A DNA stretch of 64,000 nt from Haloplasma contractile (GCA_016841945.1 JAENYC010000001.1:1-64000); one strand, 5' to 3'; counted from the stretch's first letter, positions 36,035 through 46,013 are shown. A program made the numbers and translations. The notes: generated by a model not told the origin, from the letters alone.

Positions 36035-36963
36035 GTGTTATTGATAAAATTCAATGTTTTTTCTTTATCTTGATTAAGTTGCTCAATAAGTTTTTCAACA
36101 GAATTAAATTTCTTTTCATCACGAATTTTATTAATCCATGTGATGGTTATTTTTTCATTGTATATGTATTTATCAAAATCCAAAATATGAACTTCTACAC
36201 TTTTATTATTATTTTCACTAAATGTAGGATTATGTCCTATATTACATATTCCATCATACTCTATTTGAAAAACTTTGACTTTTACAATATAAACACCATT
36301 TTGTGGCAACAAATACTTGTTAATTGTTGAAATATTAGCGGTAGGATAGCCCATTTCCCTACCTCTTTTAAATCCATGGATGACGATTCCTTCTGTTGTA
36401 TAATACCGTCCTAAGAATTTTTTTACATCATTAACTTGTCCATTTAATATTAATTCGCGTATTTTACTACTGCTAATTTTTTGTCCATTTACCTTTTGTT
36501 CTTCAATCATCGTAATCCCAAAAGTTTCATGCCCATCTTGGTGAAGTGTATTGATATTTCCCTTACCTTTATATCCATAGTAAAAATCAAAACCTGTCAC
36601 AACATGTAGTGTGTCAAGAGGAATTAAAAATTTCTCAACAAATTGTTTATGAGATAATTTTGCAACTTTTGAATCAAATTTTACTACAAATAAATAATCA
36701 ACCCCCATTTTATCTAGTAAGTTAATTTTCATATGATGGGGTGTTAATAAGCTAGTTATCTTTTGTTTACCCAAAAAATGTTTTGGATTGGGTTGAAATG
36801 TTAATAATCCACTTTTTGCACCTTTTTCTTTCGCTATTTCTAATGTTCTTTTTATTAGACTTTGATGAGCAATATGCAAACCATCAAAATATCCCAAGGC
36901 TAATACAATCCCATATTTTATGGGTAATACTTTACTTTTAGTATTTAGATAGACAACCTTCAC
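36031..36963 (-). CDS. ribF: Bifunctional riboflavin kinase/FAD synthetase
   Basis: A 310-residue enzyme that makes FMN from riboflavin and then FAD. The N-terminal adenylyltransferase domain shows VLALGYFDGLHIAHQSLI and SSSKIRELILNGQV. The C-terminal kinase domain shows KRGREMGYPTANIS and ENNKSVEVHILDFDKYIY. It starts with GTG (AGGA upstream), 12 bp after truB. The order truB-ribF-rpsO-pnp is as in B. subtilis. Confidence 0.96.
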   Translation of the reverse strand: MKVVYLNTKSKVLPIKYGIVLALGYFDGLHIAHQSLIKRTLEIAKEKGAKSGLLTFQPNPKHFLGKQKITSLLTPHHMKINLLDKMGVDYLFVVKFDSKVAKLSHKQFVEKFLIPLDTLHVVTGFDFYYGYKGKGNINTLHQDGHETFGITMIEEQKVNGQKISSSKIRELILNGQVNDVKKFLGRYYTTEGIVIHGFKRGREMGYPTANISTINKYLLPQNGVYIVKVKVFQIEYDGICNIGHNPTFSENNNKSVEVHILDFDKYIYNEKITITWINKIRDEKKFNSVEKLIEQLNQDKEKTLNFINNT

Positions 36964-36975
36964 GTCTCACACTTC

Positions 36976-37866
36976 CTATTCACCATTAAATACTCGAACT
37001 GGTTTTATCATCTGTTCATCTTTTTGATCTTTTTCATAGACAGCTAAAACCCGTTTAAATATATCACAAAACACAATATATGTAAAATCATTTAAATCAT
37101 ACTTTAGTTTCTGACCATGACTTATCTTCTGTTTTAATGCGTCGTTAACCTCTACCTTTTGATAGTCCTTTAAAGCATCATATATCGAAATAATTCGATA
37201 ATTCCCTTTTTTTATCTCCTCAAGACTATAACATTCATTTAAATGAAAACGTCCGGATTTTGTACGAATCAATTCTGACATATGGGAGGGATAACCTAAC
37301 TTTTTCCCAATATCAACAGCTAATGTTCTCATATAGGTTCCTTTACTGCACTTAACACGGATTGTAAAAGAAATTAATTTTCCACGAAAAAATTCATCAT
37401 CTGAAAGAAGTTCTATTTCATATATCTCAATCTTTTTTTCAGGTCTTTCAACTTTAATGTTTTGACGCGCATACTCATATAATTTTTTTCCTTTCACCTT
37501 TATAGCTGAATACATCGGTGGAATTTGTGTTTGCTTCCCTTTAAAGAGATTTAACACATCTAATATTTGTTTTCTTGTAATTTGTTTATCGCTTTCATTC
37601 TTCTCCACTATTTCTCCACTACTGTCTTCTGTTGTTGTACTAAAGCCAATCGTAATAGTGGCCATATATTCCTTATTTGCTTGGTCTAAAAATTGAATGA
37701 TTTTTGTTGCGTTATTAAGACAAAGTGGTAACACACCTGTTACATCTGGGTCTAATGTCCCTAAATGTCCGACTTTTCTTGTTTGAAATATCTTTCTTAT
37801 TTGATTAACACAATCATGACTCGTCATCTTTTTTGGTTTATTTAGTAAAATAATTCCACTTTTCAT
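36976..37866 (-). CDS. truB: tRNA pseudouridine(55) synthase
   Basis: A 296-residue enzyme making pseudouridine 55 in the tRNA T-loop. The catalytic aspartate lies in VGHLGTLDPDVTGVLPLCL near residue 40, with the KPKKMTSHDCVNQIR start and YSAIKVKGKKLYEYAR and CSKGTYMRTLAVDIGKKLG motifs. Its short C-terminal extension ends in KPVRVFNGE. It is preceded by an unknown acidic protein rather than by rbfA, which is the neighbour in B. subtilis. Confidence 0.96.
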   Translation of the reverse strand: MKSGIILLNKPKKMTSHDCVNQIRKIFQTRKVGHLGTLDPDVTGVLPLCLNNATKIIQFLDQANKEYMATITIGFSTTTEDSSGEIVEKNESDKQITRKQILDVLNLFKGKQTQIPPMYSAIKVKGKKLYEYARQNIKVERPEKKIEIYEIELLSDDEFFRGKLISFTIRVKCSKGTYMRTLAVDIGKKLGYPSHMSELIRTKSGRFHLNECYSLEEIKKGNYRIISIYDALKDYQKVEVNDALKQKISHGQKLKYDLNDFTYIVFCDIFKRVLAVYEKDQKDEQMIKPVRVFNGE

Positions 37867-37875
37867 CTTTTTCTC

Positions 37876-38433
37876 CTATATTCCATAGATGGCACAATAT
37901 TCTAAAAAAGCATCACTCATTAAGACAAGTTCAGTATATTTATCAAGCAAATCGTAGTATAAGTTAAGATATTTATCCAACTCAAACTCATTAATCACAA
38001 CTTTAGGGACGATATTTTCTTCAAAGAATTCTAACGCGTCATCAATTTTATTCATATCATTTTCTTTTTCTTCTTCATCTATCTCTTTATTCTTTTCAAT
38101 TTCTAGTTTTAGTTCTTCTAAATCAAAGACGATTTTTATATATAAGGACATCTTCTCTAATAATTTATAATCATTGTTTAATTGTCGAAGATAGAGTTTA
38201 ATTTGTTCTAGATTTTCAAACAAAAAATTAAATCCATATTCAAAAATCGCATGAATATCATGTACGGTCTTTTCCTCTTCTTCATTTTCAATCATTTGTT
38301 TTAAGTAAGTTAATGATTTAATAATCGGAGATATATATTCATTTAATAATGAGTTATTTTCTTCTAAAAAAGAAATTAAATGATTATTTTCTTTAATATA
38401 ATTTTCAAAATCAGTATATATTGTGACATCCAT
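37876..38433 (-). CDS. Acidic helical protein of unknown function
   Basis: A 185-residue cytoplasmic protein rich in Glu, Asp, Asn and Leu, with long predicted helices and a charged middle (LEELKLEIEKNKEIDEEEKENDMNKIDDALEFF). No catalytic motif or known domain is recognised. AAAGGAG lies 7 bases before the ATG at 38433. It starts the truB-ribF operon, behind an extended -10 promoter, in the place where rbfA stands in B. subtilis. It does not resemble RbfA. Confidence 0.7.
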   Translation of the reverse strand: MDVTIYTDFENYIKENNHLISFLEENNSLLNEYISPIIKSLTYLKQMIENEEEEKTVHDIHAIFEYGFNFLFENLEQIKLYLRQLNNDYKLLEKMSLYIKIVFDLEELKLEIEKNKEIDEEEKENDMNKIDDALEFFEENIVPKVVINEFELDKYLNLYYDLLDKYTELVLMSDAFLEYCAIYGI

Positions 38434-38457
38434 CAAACCACTCCTTTAATTAATATC

Positions 38458-38466
38458 ATTATATCA
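38458..38466 (-). promoter_or_regulatory. Extended -10 promoter of the truB-ribF unit
   Basis: TGATATAAT on the minus strand (TATAAT at 38458-38463), 25 bp before the acidic-protein gene; the -35 is weak. Confidence 0.45.
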
Positions 38467-38560
38467 AGTTATTTTAAAAAATCGATAGTTTTTGAGTTTT
38501 TTATCTTAATTTCTCTCTTTATTTTTATTGTACTTCTTTTTATTTTATATTATGCTTAAT

Positions 38561-38608
38561 AAAAAAAACTGTATCTAAGACAGTTCGCCTAGCCTACAGT
38601 TTTTTTTA
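38561..38608 (-). terminator. Terminator of trxA
   Basis: Arms AAAAAACTGTA/TACAGTTTTTT with a 21-base loop directly after the trxA stop; T run on the minus strand. Confidence 0.65.
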
Positions 38609-38920
38609 TTATTTATTTTGATTAATCCATTGTAAAAGCATATCCTTAGGTTGAAAACCTAATTTCTGCTCAACAATCTTTCCATCTTTAAACAATATTA
38701 AAGTTGGAATACTTCTAACATTGTATTGTTGTGCGACTTGATTTGCATTGTCTACATCTAGTTTTACAATCTTTACATCGTCTACTTCATTTGCTAATTT
38801 TTCAAGTTCAGGTGCAATCATTTTACATGGTCCACACCAATCAGCATAAAAATCCACTAAAACAAGTCCTTGTGAAATTGTGTCATTAAAAGTGTTCGCA
38901 TCAGCATGAATAATATCCAT
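38609..38920 (-). CDS. trxA: Thioredoxin
   Basis: A 103-residue thioredoxin with the active site WCGPC (residues 28-32) in VDFYADWCGPCKMIAPELE and the cis-proline segment VRSIPTLILFKDG. It reduces cytoplasmic disulfides. It follows mutS2 on the same strand but has its own consensus promoter. Confidence 0.97.
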   Translation of the reverse strand: MDIIHADANTFNDTISQGLVLVDFYADWCGPCKMIAPELEKLANEVDDVKIVKLDVDNANQVAQQYNVRSIPTLILFKDGKIVEQKLGFQPKDMLLQWINQNK

Positions 38921-38949
38921 CTATATACCTCCTATCTTTATTCAATTTT

Positions 38950-38978
38950 ATTATACGGTTTTAAAATATGATTGACAA
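38950..38978 (-). promoter_or_regulatory. Promoter of trxA
   Basis: TTGTCA (38973-38978), 17-bp spacer, TATAAT (38950-38955) on the minus strand, 30 bp before the trxA start. Confidence 0.75.
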
Positions 38979-38995
38979 TCATTATGCTTATAAAA

Positions 38996-41344
38996 TTAGT
39001 CAAATGTTACAACAGTAACCCCTACACCACCTTCGCCATCGCCCCCAAAACGATAATTTTTTACATGGGGAGATTTTTTTAGATAATTTTGCACTCCTTT
39101 TCTTAATGCGCCAGTCCCATGACCATGAATAATAGATACTTGATGATAATGATTCAAGAGAGCTGAATCGATGAATTTATCTAATTTAATCATGGCATCT
39201 TCATATCGAAGACCTCGTAAATCTAATTCTAAAAAACTTTGTTTCTGCTTCACAATCTTCACTTTATTTTGTGATGATTTTTCCTTTTTATCATGGGCAT
39301 TTTTTTCCTCTATTAACTCTAAGTTTTTTTCATGAATACGGGATGATAAGATACCTATTTGAACCATCCATTCTGATTCATTGACTTTTTCCACAAGTTC
39401 TCCTGTTCGATTTAGTGTTAATACTCTGACCTTATTCCCAGGTTGAAGTTTTTCATAGGTCGTTGATTCTTTCTTTTCTTCTTTATAATATTTACTCGCA
39501 TCTAATTGACTTTTAATATCTATAATTTCATGTTCTTTATAATTTGCTTGTTTCGTTCTTTTTAATTCTTTCAACTCATTGATAATTTCGTCTGCTTCTT
39601 TTTGTGCTTTTTTCACAACCGCAAAAGCTTCTTGTCTTGCTTTACTATATAATTGTTCCTTCTTCTGTTCCATTTCTTTATTATAATTTTCATATTGATC
39701 TTTTTCTTTTATGAGATTCTTTTTTAAAGTCTCGTTTTCATTTATCAGCTTATCTAAATACAGCCCTTGATTTTCAAGTTGAATTATCAATTTACTGACA
39801 TCTGTTTTTTCTGTTTCTAATTTATCAGTCGCATTCTCTATGATGCTTTCATTCAAACCTAATCGACGAGAAATATCAAGTGCATTGCTTCGCCCAGGAA
39901 TGCCAATCAATAATTTATACGTTGGTTGTAGTGTTTCAATATCAAATTCAACAGATGCATTTATCACATGACTAGAATTATAAGCGTAAGTCTTTAACTC
40001 AGAATAATGGGTCGTGGCGATAATTCTAGATCCCCGTTTATTTAGATAATCTAAGAGACTAACGGCTAGCGCAGCACCTTCTTTAGGGTCTGTTCCTGCA
40101 CCTAGTTCATCGAGCAATACCAAAGAGTTCACGGTAATATGGTCGGTAATATGAATGATATTTTTCATATGGGATGAGAAAGTAGAAAGGGATTGTTCAA
40201 TACTTTGTTCATCTCCAATATCTGCAAATATATTATCAAATACTGCAAGTTCAGATTGTTCATTTGCTGGGATTAAAAGACCTGATTGCATCATTAAGGT
40301 GAAAAGACCCAATGTTTTTAATGTAACTGTTTTACCACCAGTATTTGGCCCTGTAATAATCATCGTATGATACTCTTCACCTAAAAAGATATCGTTCGGT
40401 ACAACTTCATCCTTACTAATTAATGGATGACGACCTTTATAAATCTTTATTTTTCCTTCTTCATTAATAACTGGTTTAACTGCTTCAATATCGCGTGCAT
40501 ATTTTGCCTTTGCGAAAATAAAATCAAGTGATTTTACTAATTGGCTATTCACTATTAAGGCATCACTATCTTCTGCCACTCGCTCAGTTAAAAGTCGTAG
40601 TATCTTTTGAATTTCTTCTTTTTCATCATGTATTAGGCTGTTTACTTTATTATTCATTTCAACAACAGTTTTAGGTTCAATATAAACAGTATTACCACTT
40701 TGAGAGGTATCATGTATAATACCTCGAAAAGTATTTTTAAACTCTACTTTTACAGGCACAACATAGCGGTCATTCCGTATTGTCACAATAGAATCAGTTA
40801 AATAATCTCTTTTAGTATTTAAGATTTGATTCATTTTATCTTTAATACGATGCTCCATCACTTTAATTTTAGTTCGAATCTCTTTAAGACGAGGCGTTGC
40901 ATCATCTATTATCCGTCCATTAATATCAATTGATGCTTCAATTTCTTTTCGCAGTGGATTTAAGTATATCAGTTGGTTAATATAATCCGAAATAATCTGA
41001 CAACTTATTTTTTCATCTTCAACTTTTTCTAAATATAGTTTCATTTGATAGATGCCATAAATAAAATCCGCGATTTGAACCAAATCAGATATAGCTAAAA
41101 CACCACCAATTTTAGCCCTTTTTACATAAGCTCTAATATCAGTGATTCCACCTAAAGGAATTTCTCCCATTCTATACAATAAATGTAGTGCCTCATCTGT
41201 TTCATCTAATAAAGACTGTATTGAATGCATGTCATTAGAGATTTCAATTTCATCTATCGCTTCTTTACCTAAGCTACAACTCGCATAAGGGATGAGTTGT
41301 TTTAATATTTTATCAAATTCTAATGTTTTATCACTTTTATTCAT
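38996..41344 (-). CDS. mutS2: Endonuclease MutS2 (ribosome-associated MutS homologue)
   Basis: A 782-residue MutS2 of normal length. It has the ATPase domain with Walker A ITGPNTGGKTVTLKTLGL, the SLSTFSSHMKNI and LVLLDELGAGTDPKEGAAL motifs, then a long coiled coil (about 520-630). The C-terminal Smr nuclease domain has LDLRGLRYEDA and the IHGHGTGALRKGV motif. Known roles are ribosome collision rescue and suppression of recombination. No MutL-type mismatch domains are present, as expected. GGAGG lies 7 bases before the ATG; divergent from rnhC. Confidence 0.97.
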   Translation of the reverse strand: MNKSDKTLEFDKILKQLIPYASCSLGKEAIDEIEISNDMHSIQSLLDETDEALHLLYRMGEIPLGGITDIRAYVKRAKIGGVLAISDLVQIADFIYGIYQMKLYLEKVEDEKISCQIISDYINQLIYLNPLRKEIEASIDINGRIIDDATPRLKEIRTKIKVMEHRIKDKMNQILNTKRDYLTDSIVTIRNDRYVVPVKVEFKNTFRGIIHDTSQSGNTVYIEPKTVVEMNNKVNSLIHDEKEEIQKILRLLTERVAEDSDALIVNSQLVKSLDFIFAKAKYARDIEAVKPVINEEGKIKIYKGRHPLISKDEVVPNDIFLGEEYHTMIITGPNTGGKTVTLKTLGLFTLMMQSGLLIPANEQSELAVFDNIFADIGDEQSIEQSLSTFSSHMKNIIHITDHITVNSLVLLDELGAGTDPKEGAALAVSLLDYLNKRGSRIIATTHYSELKTYAYNSSHVINASVEFDIETLQPTYKLLIGIPGRSNALDISRRLGLNESIIENATDKLETEKTDVSKLIIQLENQGLYLDKLINENETLKKNLIKEKDQYENYNKEMEQKKEQLYSKARQEAFAVVKKAQKEADEIINELKELKRTKQANYKEHEIIDIKSQLDASKYYKEEKKESTTYEKLQPGNKVRVLTLNRTGELVEKVNESEWMVQIGILSSRIHEKNLELIEEKNAHDKKEKSSQNKVKIVKQKQSFLELDLRGLRYEDAMIKLDKFIDSALLNHYHQVSIIHGHGTGALRKGVQNYLKKSPHVKNYRFGGDGEGGVGVTVVTFD

Positions 41345-41423
41345 GATTTAACCTCCAGACATGTTTTATTTTACCAAAAAATTTGCTAAAATAATAGTAT
41401 TAATTGATGAGGTGATAAAAAAA

Positions 41424-42314
41424 ATGAAGACAACAGTCACAATAAAAGTGAATGAGGAGACATTATATAAAATTAAAAACTTTTATGAACCTCATTTAAC
41501 CACCAATCATAATGAACATGCATTTTTTACTGCTAAGACTGATTATTGTACCATCACGGCATATAAAACAAAAAAAGTATTGTTTCAAGGAAAAGAAGCT
41601 GAAAGAGAAGCTGCAATGTGGGCAAGTATTCAAGAAGATATTCAAAACAAACAACATCAATCTTATTTCTTAGAAAGCATTGGTAGTGATGAAGTTGGTA
41701 CAGGAGACTATTTTGGTCCTGTTGTTGTTGTCAGTGCATATTTAGACGATACGCATGTAAAAAAAATTCAGTCATTAACCATTGATGACTCAAAAAAATT
41801 AACAGACCATGATATTAAAAAAGTAGCACCTCACCTTTTAAATCTCCTTCCCTATTCCTTACTCATTCTAAGAAATGAAAAGTATAATGAGGTCATGAAT
41901 GAAAGCGATATGAATTTAAATAAATTAAAAGCACTCCTTCATAAACAAGCAATCACAAAGTTAATACAGAAAATTAATAAAAACACTACTATTATTATTG
42001 ATCAATTTTGTTCTATTGATTACTTCAAACAGTATATCAATGATTCTAAATTCACTAAAAAAATCAATTTCCATACCAAGGCTGAAACGAAATTTGCATC
42101 AGTTGCTTGTGCCTCAATTATAGCACGGTATATTTTCTTACAAGAAATGGAAAAACTCTCTGAAACGCTCAAAATTACGCTAATAAAGGGAGCATCAAGC
42201 AAAGTAGATAGACAAGGCAAACAATTAGTTGAAAAATATGGAAAAGATATATTAAGAAGAATTGCTAAACTACATTTTAAAAATACAGAAAAGATAGAAA
42301 AATTAAGTATTTAA
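41424..42314 (+). CDS. rnhC: Ribonuclease HIII
   Basis: A 296-residue type 2 RNase H of the HIII subfamily that cuts RNA in RNA-DNA hybrids. The N-terminal TBP-like domain (1-80) is typical of HIII. The catalytic start SIGSDEVGTGDYFGPVVV carries the DE pair, and later acidic residues are in DDSKKLTD and IIDQFCSIDYF. The ATG at 41424 has GGTGA 7 bases upstream; the frame extends 21 codons further without a ribosome site. It is divergent from mutS2, as in many Bacilli. Confidence 0.95.
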   Translation: MKTTVTIKVNEETLYKIKNFYEPHLTTNHNEHAFFTAKTDYCTITAYKTKKVLFQGKEAEREAAMWASIQEDIQNKQHQSYFLESIGSDEVGTGDYFGPVVVVSAYLDDTHVKKIQSLTIDDSKKLTDHDIKKVAPHLLNLLPYSLLILRNEKYNEVMNESDMNLNKLKALLHKQAITKLIQKINKNTTIIIDQFCSIDYFKQYINDSKFTKKINFHTKAETKFASVACASIIARYIFLQEMEKLSETLKITLIKGASSKVDRQGKQLVEKYGKDILRRIAKLHFKNTEKIEKLSI

Positions 42315-42344
42315 AAAACGTTGTCAATTGACAACGTTTTTTTT
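42313..42344. terminator. Bidirectional terminator between rnhC and rpsU
   Basis: Perfect palindrome AACGTTGTCAATTGACAACGTT flanked by A and T runs. Confidence 0.85.
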
Positions 42345-42347
42345 CTT

Positions 42348-42515
42348 TTATTTACTTTTTTTACCTCTGGCCTTCATCTTTTTAGTGACACTAGGTTTTA
42401 AATAATATTGCCGTTTGCGGGCCTCAGAAAGGGTACCAGCACGAGCAACATCGTTTTTAAAACGACGTAAAGCATCTTCTAATGATTCATTATTTCTTAT
42501 GATAGTTTTTGCCAT
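42348..42515 (-). CDS. rpsU: 30S ribosomal protein S21
   Basis: A 55-residue S21 with the classic sequence [39 protein letters not shown] and a basic tail. I chose the ATG at 42515 behind AAGGAGG; the frame extends 13 codons further upstream. It ends the rsmE-mtaB-rpsU unit, matching the B. subtilis order dnaJ-prmA-yqeU-yqeV-rpsU but without prmA. Confidence 0.97.
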   Translation of the reverse strand: MAKTIIRNNESLEDALRRFKNDVARAGTLSEARKRQYYLKPSVTKKMKARGKKSK

Positions 42516-42605
42516 GACTTTTATTTCCCTCCTTCCGCACACAAACAAATACATTAAAAATTATACCGTAAAATAACAAAATAGTAAATAGTTTTCGTAT
42601 ATTTG

Positions 42606-43919
42606 TTAGATAATTTCACCAAAAGCGAAGGGATATATCGCATTTTTGATTAAAACTTTCATAACTTTTCCTAACTGTGATGCATCACCAATAGCTTTAA
42701 TTTTAACATAATTAGAAGCATGACCCACGATATATTTTGAATCTTCTTCATTTACTTCTTCAAAAATAACATCTAAATACTTATTTTGAAATTGACTCAC
42801 GTATTTTTGTGCTAATTGACTAGATAGAGTTAACAACTCATTGACACGGGTTGATTTTATTAACTTAGGAACATGCGAGGGCATATTAGCCGCACGTGTA
42901 CCAGAACGTTTTGAATAAGGAAATACATGAAGCTCACTAAAACTTATTTCTTCAATGAAATCATAGGTTTCTCTATACTCCTCTTCTGTTTCTCCAGGAA
43001 AGCCTACAATCACATCAGTCGTAAGAGCAATATCAGGAAATATAGCCCTAATCTCATTGATTTTTTTCCTATACTCATTAGTAGTATATTTACGATTCAT
43101 TCTTTCTAGAACACTATCAGATCCTGATTGTAAAGGAACATGTAAATGATTGGCTAATATTTTTGACTTTTTCATCACATTCATCATTTTTTCATCTAGT
43201 TCAGAAATTTCAATAGATGATATCCTTAATCTTTTAATTCCCTTCACTTGTTCCTCAATATCTACAATTAAATCACCTAAATCATAATCTTTTAAATCAA
43301 CGCCATAACCCCCTGTATGAATACCTGTTAAGATTATTTCTAAATGACCATGATCAACTAAATTTTGAACTTCAGATATCACAGAGTTTTTATCTTTTGA
43401 CCTCATTTTACCTCTTGCAAAAGGAATAATACAATAGGTACAAAAGTTTTGACATCCCTCTTGTATTTTAATATTGGCCCTTGTTCTTGATTCATAGTTA
43501 ATGACAGCTAAATTTTCAAACTTAGCATCTTTAAATAAATTTTTAACATATGTAATCGGTTTTCTATTTTCTCTAAATTCATTTACTATTTCAACAATAT
43601 TTTCTCTACCATTTGTCCCAATTATCACATCAACACCTTCAATGGATGCAATTTCGTTGGGTTTTGTTTGCGCATAACACCCTGTTACACAAATCACTGC
43701 ATTAGGATTTCTTCTAATTGCTCGTCTAATCATTTGTCGACTTTTTTTGTCACCAGTATTCGTAACAGTACATGTATTTATAATATAAACATCAGCTATT
43801 TCATTAAAACTAACGATTTCATAACCGGATTGTTTGAATAACTCTTTGATGGCTTCTGTTTCATAATTATTGACTTTGCAGCCTAAGGTATAAAACGCGA
43901 TTGTTGACAATGCAATCAT
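42606..43919 (-). CDS. mtaB: tRNA (N6-threonylcarbamoyladenosine37-C2)-methylthiotransferase MtaB
   Basis: A 437-residue radical-SAM methylthiotransferase that turns t6A37 into ms2t6A37. The UPF0004 N-terminal domain has cysteines in YTLGCKVNNYE, INTCTVTN and VTGCYAQ. The radical-SAM cluster is EGCQNFCTYCIIPFARG (CxxxCxxC), and a C-terminal TRAM domain follows. The start ATG overlaps the rsmE stop by 4 bases (ATGA), so the two are coupled. Confidence 0.95.
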   Translation of the reverse strand: MIALSTIAFYTLGCKVNNYETEAIKELFKQSGYEIVSFNEIADVYIINTCTVTNTGDKKSRQMIRRAIRRNPNAVICVTGCYAQTKPNEIASIEGVDVIIGTNGRENIVEIVNEFRENRKPITYVKNLFKDAKFENLAVINYESRTRANIKIQEGCQNFCTYCIIPFARGKMRSKDKNSVISEVQNLVDHGHLEIILTGIHTGGYGVDLKDYDLGDLIVDIEEQVKGIKRLRISSIEISELDEKMMNVMKKSKILANHLHVPLQSGSDSVLERMNRKYTTNEYRKKINEIRAIFPDIALTTDVIVGFPGETEEEYRETYDFIEEISFSELHVFPYSKRSGTRAANMPSHVPKLIKSTRVNELLTLSSQLAQKYVSQFQNKYLDVIFEEVNEEDSKYIVGHASNYVKIKAIGDASQLGKVMKVLIKNAIYPFAFGEII

Positions 43920-44659
43920 CCTTTCAATTCTAGCTCATAAATAATAGCTGACATGACAAAAAGTGGTGCTGTTTCGGTCCTTAATATTCTATTTCCCAAA
44001 GATATAACTTCAAACTGATGTTTTCTTAAATGAGACATTTCTGTTTCAGATATTCCTCCTTCAGGTCCAATAAAAATAAGTAAAGACTCATCTTTTTTTA
44101 TTCTCTGTATAAATCGATATAGGTTATATTGTTCATTTTTTGAGCTTGCTTCATATGCTACCCACTTATGGTCAAATGAATGACTATAATTAATTAATTC
44201 ATTCAGTTTCATAAAATTTTCAACTTTTGGGATTTCAATTCGATGTGATTGCTCCGCTGCATTTTTAGCGATTTTATTAAATCGTATGATTTTCTTTTCC
44301 TCTGTTTTATTATCTATTTTTATCAAAGAACGTTCACTTAAAACAGGGATGAGTTCATGAACTCCTAACTCAGTTGCTTTTTGAATGACAGTTTCAAACT
44401 TACTGGCTTTTGGCATCCCTTGTGCTATGGTAACTTGAATATCTAATTCACTTTTATTTTTTACTTCGTATTGTAACTCAACTAATATATTATCCTGATC
44501 AATATCTTTAATTACAGCATAGTAGACAACTTGTCCATTTGATACATAAATTGTATCCTTAATTTTCATCCTCATGACATTTTTAATATGATGAAAATCA
44601 TCTCCTGTTATCTTAACATATTGGTCATTATTACTAAAATTTACAAAATACTGTTGCAT
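43916..44659 (-). CDS. rsmE: 16S rRNA (uracil(1498)-N3)-methyltransferase
   Basis: A 247-residue SPOUT-fold methyltransferase. It shows the PUA-like N-terminus, the VTIAQGMPKASKFETVIQKATELGVHELIPVLSERS segment, the knot motif LLIFIGPEGGISETEM and LGNRILRTETAPLFVMSAI. It modifies U1498 of 16S rRNA. It has a promoter of its own after the dnaJ terminator, and is coupled to mtaB. Confidence 0.96.
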   Translation of the reverse strand: MQQYFVNFSNNDQYVKITGDDFHHIKNVMRMKIKDTIYVSNGQVVYYAVIKDIDQDNILVELQYEVKNKSELDIQVTIAQGMPKASKFETVIQKATELGVHELIPVLSERSLIKIDNKTEEKKIIRFNKIAKNAAEQSHRIEIPKVENFMKLNELINYSHSFDHKWVAYEASSKNEQYNLYRFIQRIKKDESLLIFIGPEGGISETEMSHLRKHQFEVISLGNRILRTETAPLFVMSAIIYELELKG

Positions 44660-44688
44660 GGGTATTCCTCATTTCTTGATACAGTTTT

Positions 44689-44716
44689 ATTATATCTATT
44701 TTTTACTTCTTGTAAA
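44689..44716 (-). promoter_or_regulatory. Promoter of rsmE-mtaB-rpsU
   Basis: TTTACA (44711-44716), a 16-bp spacer and TATAAT (44689-44694) on the minus strand, just after the dnaJ terminator. Confidence 0.7.
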
Positions 44717-44730
44717 GGAAATATAATAGA

Positions 44731-44758
44731 AAACGTAAATCCATATGAATTTACGTTT
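44731..44758 (-). terminator. Terminator of the hrcA-dnaJ operon
   Basis: Stem AAACGTAAAT/ATTTACGTTT with an 8-base loop, followed on the minus strand by TTTTCTATT. It lies in the 194-bp gap after dnaJ; the rest of the gap holds no gene, and no remnant of prmA was recognised. Confidence 0.65.
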
Positions 44759-44853
44759 AATTCTGTATTATTCAATTGTATATTCATTAAAGTATAATTC
44801 TTAATCATCAAGAGTTCGAGATTTAATAGTTAAACAGTAGGTTTTAAGTGTAA

Positions 44854-45987
44854 TCATTTTGTCCTTTTAAATACATTTTTTATTTTATCAAACAAGGTAT
44901 CATTATCTGATTCAATGGTTTTTAACTCTTCAAATAATGCTTTTTGTTTTGAGGTTAAATTTCTAGGGGTTACAACCTTAACAATAATGTATTGATCGCC
45001 ATATTTATTCGTTCTAAGGCTTTTAACGCCTTTATTTTTTAATCTTAATTTAGTTTGTGATTGTGTCCCCGCTGGAATCGTTAATTTGACTTTCCCATGA
45101 ATCGTTGGAATTTCTATTTCAGCACCAAGAGCTGCTTGTGAGAAGGTTAAAGGTAACTCACAGTAAATATCATTGCCTTCCCGAATAAAGAACTCATCTG
45201 GTGTCACAGAAAAAAATATATATAAATCGCCTGTTGGACCTCCATTTATACCAGCGTTTCCTTTACCAGATAATCGAATCTGTTGACCATCGTTAATTCC
45301 TTCTGGTATTTTAACTTTAATCGTAGAGGTTTGACGTTTTTTACCAATTCCACCACATTCACTACATTTATCCTTAATGACTTTACCTGTTCCGTGACAA
45401 TCAGGGCATTCATGTTGTGTTTGTACACGTCCTAAGATTGTCTGTTGAACACTAGAGACAACACCTCGTCCGCTACATTTAGAACAAGTTTTTATGTCGT
45501 TTTTAGATTTTGCGCCTGTTCCAGCACATCGTGTACATTCTTCTTCTCGTTGTAGATTAATTTCCTTCTCAACTCCAAAGCAAGCTTCTTCAAATGATAT
45601 CGTCATCTTAATTCGAATATCTTCTCCTTTTCTCGGACCAGTAGATCTTCTAGAAGTTCCACCACCAAATCCACCAAAGAATTGTTCGAAGATATCACCT
45701 ACATCACCAAATCCATTGAAACCACCGAAATCACTGAAACCGCCTTGACCAAAGCCACCTTGACCATCTACGCCGGCATGACCAAATCGATCATAAGCTG
45801 CACGCTTATCAGCATTTGATAAGACTTCATATGCCTTTTGTACTTCCTTAAATTTTTCTTCAGAACCATGCTCTTTATTAATATCGGGATGATATTTTTT
45901 AGCTAGTTTACGATAGGCGCGTTTGATTTCATCATCTGATGCATTTTTGCTGACACCTAATATATCATAATAGTCTTTTTGACTCAT
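44854..45987 (-). CDS. dnaJ: Chaperone protein DnaJ
   Basis: A 377-residue type I J-protein that activates the DnaK ATPase. It has a J domain with KKYHPDINK (HPD), then a Gly/Phe-rich linker, four zinc repeats CxxCxGxG ([32 protein letters not shown]) and the C-terminal substrate domains. GGAGGTGA precedes the ATG. A 30-bp palindromic hairpin separates it from dnaK. Confidence 0.98.
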   Translation of the reverse strand: MSQKDYYDILGVSKNASDDEIKRAYRKLAKKYHPDINKEHGSEEKFKEVQKAYEVLSNADKRAAYDRFGHAGVDGQGGFGQGGFSDFGGFNGFGDVGDIFEQFFGGFGGGTSRRSTGPRKGEDIRIKMTISFEEACFGVEKEINLQREEECTRCAGTGAKSKNDIKTCSKCSGRGVVSSVQQTILGRVQTQHECPDCHGTGKVIKDKCSECGGIGKKRQTSTIKVKIPEGINDGQQIRLSGKGNAGINGGPTGDLYIFFSVTPDEFFIREGNDIYCELPLTFSQAALGAEIEIPTIHGKVKLTIPAGTQSQTKLRLKNKGVKSLRTNKYGDQYIIVKVVTPRNLTSKQKALFEELKTIESDNDTLFDKIKNVFKRTK

Positions 45988-46013
45988 CTTTTCACCTCCG
46001 TCGTCATCATTTT

